A stretch of 64,000 nt of DNA from Pseudoxanthomonas sp. CF125 (GTDB taxonomy: Bacteria; Pseudomonadota; Gammaproteobacteria; Xanthomonadales; Xanthomonadaceae), in the NCBI RefSeq assembly GCF_900104085.1, contig NZ_FNLD01000003.1, positions 245,001-309,000 of the forward strand, in the 5' to 3' direction. A program made the translations under genes and the position numbers. Positions 58,862-64,000 of the stretch are shown here, piece after piece (the stretch's first letter is position 1; each line of letters begins with the position of its first letter). The notes beneath the pieces are model-generated. The model did no database searches and was not told where the DNA came from. It was given only the letters and a program-made list of their open reading frames with translations.

Positions 58862-61009
58862 TTACTTCAAGCCGCGATTCTCCAGCAGCGGTTCCACGCT
58901 GGGATCCTTGCCGCGGAAATCGCGGTACAGGGTGGCCAGGTCGACCGTGTTGCCGCGAGAGAGGATCTTGTCGCGGAAGACCTGGCCGTTCTCGGCGGTC
59001 ATGCCGCCGTGTTCCTTGAACCATTCGAACGCATCGTCGTCCAGTACTTCCGACCAGAAATAGGCGTAGTAGCCGGCCGAATAGCCGCCGCCCCAGATGT
59101 GGTCGAAATAGCTGGTGCGGTAGCGCGGCGGCACTTCGGCCAGATCGACCTTGAACTTCTTCAGCGCGTCGGCTTCGAACTTGTCCACGTCCTGCAGCGG
59201 CGCGTCGGCCGGCAGCGTGTGCCAGGCCAGATCGAGCAGCGCGGCCGACAGGTATTCGGTGGTGGCGTAGCCGCTGTTGAACTTGCCGGCTTTCTTGATC
59301 TTGTCGACCAGCGCCTGCGGCATCGGCTCGCCGGTCTTGTAGTGCTTGGCGTAGTTGGCGAACACCTTGGGATCCGAAGCCCAGTGCTCGTTGAACTGCG
59401 ACGGGAACTCGACGAAGTCGCGCGAGGTGCTGGTGCCGGCGATGGAGGGGTACTTCACCTTCGAGAACATGCCGTGCAGCGCATGGCCGAACTCGTGGAA
59501 CATGGTGGTGACGTCGTCGAAACTCAGCAGCGCCGGCTGGCCGGCGGCGGGTTTGGTGAAGTTGCAGACGTTATAGACCACCGGCTTGGCGCCGGTCAGG
59601 CCGTCCTGTTCGACGAACACGTCCATCCACGCGCCGCCGGACTTGCTGTCGCGCTTGAAGTAGTCGGTGTAGAACAGCGCCAGCGAGCTGCCGTCCTTGT
59701 CGAAGACTTCATACACCTTCATGTCGGGGTTGTAGACCGGGATGTCCTTGCGTTCCTTGAAGGTGATGCCGTACATCTGCGTGGCGGCGTAGAACACGCC
59801 GTTGTGCAGCACGTTGTCCATTTCGAAGTACGGCTTGATCTGCGATTCGTCCAGATCGAATTCGGCCTTGCGCACCTGTTCGGCGTAGAAGTCCCAATCC
59901 GAGGCGGCCAGCTTGAAGCCGCCCTGCTGCTGGTCGATCACCGCCTGCATCTTGACGATCTCGCTACGCGCTTTGGCGGTGGCGGCCGGCACGGTGTCGG
60001 TCAGCAGCTTGAGCGCCTTGTCCGGCGTGATGGCCATCTGGTCGGCCAGGCTGTAGGCCGCGTAAGTGTCGAAGCCGAGCAACTTGGCTTTCTGCGCGCG
60101 CAGCTGGGCCAGGCGCTGGACGATCTTGCGGGTGTCGTTGCTGTCGCCGTGCTCGGTGCGCGTTTCCGATGCCTCCAGCACCTTGGCGCGCAGTTCGCGA
60201 TCCTTCAGCGAAGCCAGCACGGGCTGCTGGGTGGTGTTCTGCAAGGCCAGCAGCCACTTGCCTTCGAGCTTGCGCGCGGCTGCGTCCTGCGCGGCCGAGG
60301 CGATGTCGCCTTCGGACAGGCCGTCGAGCTTGGCCTTGTCATCGACCTGCACCGCGCCGGCGGCTGCAGCGGCGACCAGCTTGTTGTGGAACTCGGTGGA
60401 CAGGGTGGTCTCTTCCACGTTGAGCTTGCGCATCACGTCCTTGTCGGCGTCGGACAGCTGCGCGCCGGCGCGGACCATTTCCTGGTAATCGCGTTCGACC
60501 AGGCGCAGTTGTTCTGGATCCAGCTTGAGCGTGGCGCGCGCGTCGTAAACCGCCTTCACGCGGGCGAAGAGTTTGGGATCCAGTGCGATCTCGTCCTGGT
60601 GCGCGGCCAGCTTGGGCGCGACTTCTTCCTGGATCTTCTGCCGCGCTTCATTGGTATCGGCCTGGACCAGGCCGAAGAAAATGCGGCTGACGCGGTTCAA
60701 GGTCTCGCCGGTGCGTTCCATCGCTTCGATGGTGTTTCCGAAAGTAGCCGGCTCGGCGTTGTCGGCGATCTTGCGCATCTCGGCCAGGTGCTGCTTCATG
60801 CCCTCTTCGAAGGCGGGCAGATAGTCGGCATCCTTGATCTTGTCGAACACCGGCGCGCCGAACGGCAGCGTGCTGGGGGTCAGCAGCGGGTTTTCGGCGG
60901 CGGCGGGTGTGGCGGTGGGGGTGGTTTCAGTCACGGTTTCGGGCGATTTTCCGGTGCAGGCCGCAAGGGCCAGGCTGATGGCGGCGGCGAGGACTACGGT
61001 ACGCGACAT
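58862..61009 (-). CDS. dcp: M3 family peptidyl-dipeptidase (Dcp-like), lipoprotein signal
   Basis: This 715-residue zinc peptidase has HEFGHALHGMF (HExxH starting at His505) and the downstream FVEFPSQFNEHW. The overall length matches oligopeptidase A/Dcp. The N-terminus has a lipobox (ISLALAACTGK), so it is probably anchored in the periplasm, where it would trim peptides. Dcp rather than PrlC is chosen for size and signal peptide. No operon partner. Confidence 0.9.
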   Translation of the reverse strand: MSRTVVLAAAISLALAACTGKSPETVTETTPTATPAAAENPLLTPSTLPFGAPVFDKIKDADYLPAFEEGMKQHLAEMRKIADNAEPATFGNTIEAMERTGETLNRVSRIFFGLVQADTNEARQKIQEEVAPKLAAHQDEIALDPKLFARVKAVYDARATLKLDPEQLRLVERDYQEMVRAGAQLSDADKDVMRKLNVEETTLSTEFHNKLVAAAAAGAVQVDDKAKLDGLSEGDIASAAQDAAARKLEGKWLLALQNTTQQPVLASLKDRELRAKVLEASETRTEHGDSNDTRKIVQRLAQLRAQKAKLLGFDTYAAYSLADQMAITPDKALKLLTDTVPAATAKARSEIVKMQAVIDQQQGGFKLAASDWDFYAEQVRKAEFDLDESQIKPYFEMDNVLHNGVFYAATQMYGITFKERKDIPVYNPDMKVYEVFDKDGSSLALFYTDYFKRDSKSGGAWMDVFVEQDGLTGAKPVVYNVCNFTKPAAGQPALLSFDDVTTMFHEFGHALHGMFSKVKYPSIAGTSTSRDFVEFPSQFNEHWASDPKVFANYAKHYKTGEPMPQALVDKIKKAGKFNSGYATTEYLSAALLDLAWHTLPADAPLQDVDKFEADALKKFKVDLAEVPPRYRTSYFDHIWGGGYSAGYYAYFWSEVLDDDAFEWFKEHGGMTAENGQVFRDKILSRGNTVDLATLYRDFRGKDPSVEPLLENRGLK

Positions 61010-61129
61010 GGAGCGCTTCCAGGGTCAGGGAACAAGCCGGCTACCCTAGCGCGCCGGACCGTCCGGCGCATGTGTCGAAGGTGCGGCGCAAAGCCCCGGT
61101 TCAGTGGAAACGGCGACGTGAACAACGGG

Positions 61130-61208
61130 GTGGGAGCGGCGTCCCGCCGCGAGCTTTTGCTTTTCCAGGCTGCGAAGCGAAGAGCTCGCGGCGGGACGCC
61201 GCTCCCAC
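61130..61208. repeat. R3 paired palindrome, copy 3
   Basis: Inverted arms GTGGGAGCGGCGTCCCGCCG (61130-61156) and its complement (61181-61208) lie between the acyltransferase stop and the dcp start. Confidence 0.9.
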
Positions 61209-61220
61209 GGCCATATAACG

Positions 61221-61823
61221 TCAGACGGTGCCGCGGTTCTTGCCCTGCCACGGGCGGTAGTACTCGCGGATACGCGCCATGTCCTGCTGCAGGTTGTCGG
61301 TGGGCTGGAAGACCCGGTCGATGCCGATGATCTTCTCCGGGTAGTGGAAATAGGCCATGACGATGGGAACATCCGCCGCGCGCGCGATTTTCCAGAACCC
61401 CGTCTTCCACTTCTCCACGCGCTTGCGCGTGCCTTCCGGGGTCAGGGTGAACCAGATGCGGTCGAAGTCGCGGATGATCGCGATCGCCTGCTCGATGGTT
61501 CCCTGCGGCGAACTGCGGTTCACTGGTATGGCCCCCAATCGCCGCAGCAGCGGCCCCAGCGGCCACCAGAACAGTTGCGTCTTGCCCAGCACCCGCACCT
61601 CCAGGCCCAACGCTATTTTCGCCGCCATTCCCCAGTACCCGTCCCAATTGGACGAGTGCGGGGCCACGATCAGCACCGCCTTGGCCAGATCAGGAATCGG
61701 CCCGACGATGCGCCAGCCTCCCAGCCTCAAGGCCGTACGGCCCAGCCACCGGGTGAACCGATTGGGCTTCACTTGCGGCATGAGGGGCGGGATGGCGGGA
61801 ATCAGATCCGTCGCATCGCTCAA
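61221..61823 (-). CDS. Lysophospholipid acyltransferase family protein
   Basis: This 200-residue PlsC-like protein has the catalytic HX4D in APHSSNWDGYWG (about 53-64). The glycerophosphate site FTLTPEGTRKRV follows at about 125-136. It likely acylates a lysophospholipid or related acceptor at the inner membrane. Its ATG overlaps the arfB stop as ATGA. It resembles plsC-like paralogues more than the essential plsC, so no symbol is given. Confidence 0.88.
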   Translation of the reverse strand: MSDATDLIPAIPPLMPQVKPNRFTRWLGRTALRLGGWRIVGPIPDLAKAVLIVAPHSSNWDGYWGMAAKIALGLEVRVLGKTQLFWWPLGPLLRRLGAIPVNRSSPQGTIEQAIAIIRDFDRIWFTLTPEGTRKRVEKWKTGFWKIARAADVPIVMAYFHYPEKIIGIDRVFQPTDNLQQDMARIREYYRPWQGKNRGTV

Positions 61824-62254
61824 TCGATCACTCCCTTGTTCGAACGTCCGCGCTTGATTTCGCCGCGGCCACGCTTGGCGTCCAGGCGCCGCGCTTTTGC
61901 GGCGCGCGAAGGTTTGGTGGCGATGCGCTTCTTCGGCGCAGCCAGGCCGGTGGCGATGAAGGCGGCCAGGCGCTCGCGCGCATCCTGGCGGTTGCGCTCC
62001 TGGGTGCGGAAGCGCTGCGCATCGATCACCAGCACGCCCTCATCGGTGATGCGGCGGTCACGCTTGGCCAGCAGGCGCTCGCGCACCGGTTCGGGCAGCG
62101 ACGGCGAAGCGGCCAGGTCGAAGCGCAGTTCCACCGCAGTGGAAACCTTGTTGACGTTCTGCCCGCCCGCGCCGCTGGCGCGCACGAAGCGTTCTACCAG
62201 TTCGGTCTCGGGTATCGCCAAGGTAGGCGTGATTTCGAGTGCGTCGCTCCCCAT
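61820..62254 (-). CDS. arfB: Alternative ribosome rescue hydrolase
   Basis: ArfB (YaeJ) frees stalled ribosomes by hydrolysing peptidyl-tRNA. The 144-residue protein has the GGQ motif (ASGAGGQNVNKVSTAVEL, GGQ at 30-32). Its long basic C-terminal tail (KPSRAAKARRLDAKR onward) enters the mRNA channel. Both features are complete. It is first in a two-gene unit with the acyltransferase. Confidence 0.95.
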   Translation of the reverse strand: MGSDALEITPTLAIPETELVERFVRASGAGGQNVNKVSTAVELRFDLAASPSLPEPVRERLLAKRDRRITDEGVLVIDAQRFRTQERNRQDARERLAAFIATGLAAPKKRIATKPSRAAKARRLDAKRGRGEIKRGRSNKGVID

Positions 62255-62371
62255 CGGTCAATTGTAGGCATGATGCGGCGCCGCTGGAATCCGACGGCTC
62301 CGGCTTAACCGGTCGTTTACTTTGCGCTGGGCACTATGCGTCTCCCTTCATCCGTTCCAGGAACCACCGGC

Positions 62372-62920
62372 ATGCCGATTCCACGCCTGTTTCCGCGCCT
62401 GCTGGCTGCCGCCTGTCTTGCCTTGTGCGCCGCCACCGCGCTGGCCGCCCCGCCGACCGATGCCGACATCGAGCGCCTGCTCAAGGCCTCGCGCGCCCAA
62501 AGCATGCTCAACGCGATCCTGCCGCAGATGGAGGAGATGCAGCGCCAGCAGTTCGAGCAGATCACCAGCGGCAAGGACCTGAGCGCCGAACAGAAAGCCG
62601 AGGTCGAACGCATCCAGTCGCGCACCAACCAGATCGTGCGCAAGGCCCTGTCCTGGGACGAGATGCGACCCCTGTACATCGATGTTTACAAGCAGACCTT
62701 CAGCAGCGAAGACGTCCGGGCCATGGCCAAGTTCTACGAAAGTCCGGCCGGCAAGAACCTGCTGGACAAGACTCCGGCGCTGATGCAGAACCTGATGGGC
62801 GCGATCCAGAAGAAGATCATCCCGATGATGGAAGAACTGCAGACCGAGCTGAAGGAATCGACCAAGGAAACGCCGGCGCCGGAAGTCACTCCGCCTGCGA
62901 AGAAGAAAAAGAAAAGGTAA
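62372..62920 (+). CDS. DUF2059 exported protein
   Basis: This 182-residue protein has a signal peptide (LLAAACLALCAATALAAPP) and a helical DUF2059 domain (about 75-150; SSEDVRAMAKFYESPAGKNL). The tail is Lys-rich (PPAKKKKKR). It is a periplasmic protein of unknown role. I start at the ATG at 62372, with AGGA ahead; an ATG at 62336 is possible. Confidence 0.82.
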   Translation: MPIPRLFPRLLAAACLALCAATALAAPPTDADIERLLKASRAQSMLNAILPQMEEMQRQQFEQITSGKDLSAEQKAEVERIQSRTNQIVRKALSWDEMRPLYIDVYKQTFSSEDVRAMAKFYESPAGKNLLDKTPALMQNLMGAIQKKIIPMMEELQTELKESTKETPAPEVTPPAKKKKKR

Positions 62921-62931
62921 CCAGAGACCTC

Positions 62932-63012
62932 GTAGGAGCGGGCCCTGCCCGCGACGCTTTTGGGCGGCCTCCGGGCGATATTCAAAGCGTCGCGGGCAGG
63001 GCCCGCTCCTAC
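62932..63012. repeat. R6-type paired palindrome (GTAGGAGCGGGCCC) before ung stop
   Basis: Arms at about 62932-62959 and 62985-63012 are inverted copies; the core differs from the 36313 copy but the GTAGGAGC end is shared. On the reverse strand the right arm begins GTAGGAGC, and its TAG (63011-63009) is the ung stop codon. Confidence 0.85.
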
Positions 63013-63716
63013 AGCTTCAGGTCCGCCCTGGGCGGCAGCCGCCAGTCGATCGGCGTTTTGCCCTTCTGCGCCAGGAACTGGTTGGTCGAGGAGAAGTGCT
63101 GGCAGCCCAGGAAGCCGCGATGCGCCGATAGCGGCGAGGGGTGCGGCGCGCGCAGCACGCGGTGGCGGCGCGCATCGATCACCTTGCCCTTGGCCTGCGC
63201 ATAGCTTCCCCACAGCAGGAACACGATGTCCTCGCGTTCGCGGGCCAGCGTTTCGATGGCGTGGTCGGTGAATCCTTCCCAACCCTTGCCCTGATGGGCG
63301 CCCGCGCGGCCTTCTTCGACGGTCAGCACCGCGTTCAACAGCAGCACGCCCTGCCGCGCCCAAGGCAACAGGCAGCCGTGGTCCGGCCGCGGGATGCCCA
63401 GGTCGCTGTTGATTTCCTTGAAAATGTTGTCCAGCGACGGCGGCACAGGAATGCCCGGCAGCACCGAAAAGCACAAGCCGTGCGCCTGTCCGGCGCCGTG
63501 GTACGGGTCCTGGCCCAGGATCACGACTTTCACTTCCTCGAAAGGCGTCGCATCGAAGGCTGCGAAGATCTGCGGACCCGGCGGAAAGATGTGCGCCCCG
63601 GCTTGCTTGCGCTGGCGCAGGAACGCCGACAGCTCGCGCATCTCGGGACGTTGCAGCCAGTCGCCGACTTTCGCCTTCCAGGAGGGTTCTAGTTTGATGT
63701 TGTCGTTGTCGGGCAT
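63009..63716 (-). CDS. ung: Uracil-DNA glycosylase
   Basis: Ung removes uracil from DNA. The 235-residue family 1 enzyme has the water-activating Asp70 in LGQDPYHG and [10 protein letters not shown]. The DNA-intercalation loop [13 protein letters not shown] is intact. Together with dut (10060-10545) and xth (5296-6099) the window holds three uracil/abasic-site genes, though they are not linked in one operon. The TAG stop is provided by the R6-type repeat. Confidence 0.97.
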   Translation of the reverse strand: MPDNDNIKLEPSWKAKVGDWLQRPEMRELSAFLRQRKQAGAHIFPPGPQIFAAFDATPFEEVKVVILGQDPYHGAGQAHGLCFSVLPGIPVPPSLDNIFKEINSDLGIPRPDHGCLLPWARQGVLLLNAVLTVEEGRAGAHQGKGWEGFTDHAIETLAREREDIVFLLWGSYAQAKGKVIDARRHRVLRAPHPSPLSAHRGFLGCQHFSSTNQFLAQKGKTPIDWRLPPRADLKL

Positions 63717-63796
63717 GAGGGGAGAATGAAATTCGGGCGCGATGATTGATTGGAATCGTCAAGAAAATTGACGCCGCCAGAGAGCATCACGCATGT

Positions 63797-64000
63797 TCAC
63801 ACCAGCGAACGAGCCTCGCCCATGCTCGACACGCGCAGCTGGAACAGCACCTTGGTGATCAGCAAGCGTTCCTCGATGGGCTTGAGCACCAGATCGTTGG
63901 CGCCGGCCTGCAGCAGTTCGGACTGGTTGTTGCGGTTGTCGTCGCCGGTCATCACCAGGATCGGCAGGCGGCGCTTGCCGTAGGCGAAATCGATGCGCAC
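63797..64000 (-). CDS. Response regulator receiver domain, N-terminus cut by window edge
   Basis: The visible 67 residues end a protein that starts beyond the right edge. LPILVMTGDDNRNNQSELLQ, then GANDLVLKPIEERLL, match beta4 to alpha5 of a CheY-like receiver, with the conserved Thr and Lys. The protein ends 10 residues after alpha5, so no output domain follows; any other domain must be N-terminal. Confidence 0.75.
   Translation of the reverse strand: MRIDFAYGKRRLPILVMTGDDNRNNQSELLQAGANDLVLKPIEERLLITKVLFQLRVSSMGEARSLV

Noticed and set aside
59009..61330. 773-codon forward open frame opposite dcp
   Set aside because: Antisense shadow rich in Val/Gly/His; the reverse strand encodes an intact M3 peptidase.

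Overview
The window is chromosomal DNA from a high-GC gammaproteobacterium. It is most likely a member of the Lysobacteraceae (Xanthomonadaceae), such as a relative of Lysobacter, Luteimonas or Pseudoxanthomonas; I cannot fix the genus. Three things point there: the gene neighbourhoods (pyrE / algC-dut-coaBC / radC / argS-SPOR; tyrS / M23 peptidase / anmK), a RiPP-like peptide cassette known from xanthomonads, and many intergenic paired palindromes. Genes are densely packed, often with ATGA or GTGA stop/start overlaps. No stretch longer than 300 bases lacks a gene. I saw no rRNA, tRNA, CRISPR array, transposase, integrase or prophage gene.

Layout. 1-6.1 kb: tyrS (cut by the left edge), an M23 murein endopeptidase, anmK, and an xth-ampG-small RHH-like operon. 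Cell-wall growth and recycling is the common theme. 6.2-16.2 kb: pyrE, a DUF4124 protein, long-form algC, dut, coaBC, radC, argS, a SPOR protein and two membrane proteins. 16.4-24.7 kb: an SDR dehydrogenase, a DJ-1/PfpI protein with a divergent LysR regulator, polyamine genes speA and speE around an M48 peptidase, a low-GC DUF7710 gene and the PII gene glnB. 24.9-29.6 kb: ubiK, comM, an S9 peptidase and a GFA-family protein.

29.6-34.9 kb is the most interesting part. It holds a SagB-like peptide maturation dehydrogenase, a 109-residue NHLP-related precursor peptide, a membrane class III nucleotidyl cyclase with TPR repeats, and a cNMP-binding GGDEF protein. Together they look like a modified-peptide system wired to cyclic-nucleotide and c-di-GMP signalling. 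They are followed by the glyoxylate shunt operon aceBA with a divergent LysR regulator (35-39.2 kb).

39.4-41.3 kb: four small genes of somewhat lower GC. 41.5-50.5 kb: one giant cyclic beta-glucan synthase gene and a small companion. 50.6-52.3 kb: an uncharacterised protein paired with an M64 metallopeptidase. 52.4-58.6 kb: a czcCBA-type heavy-metal efflux operon with a His-rich leader gene. 58.8-64 kb: an M3 peptidase, a lysophospholipid acyltransferase, arfB, a DUF2059 protein, ung, and the C-terminus of a response regulator cut by the right edge.

At least seven families of paired palindromic repeats, named R1-R7 here, sit at gene ends. In several cases a TAG inside the repeat serves as the stop codon of the neighbouring gene.
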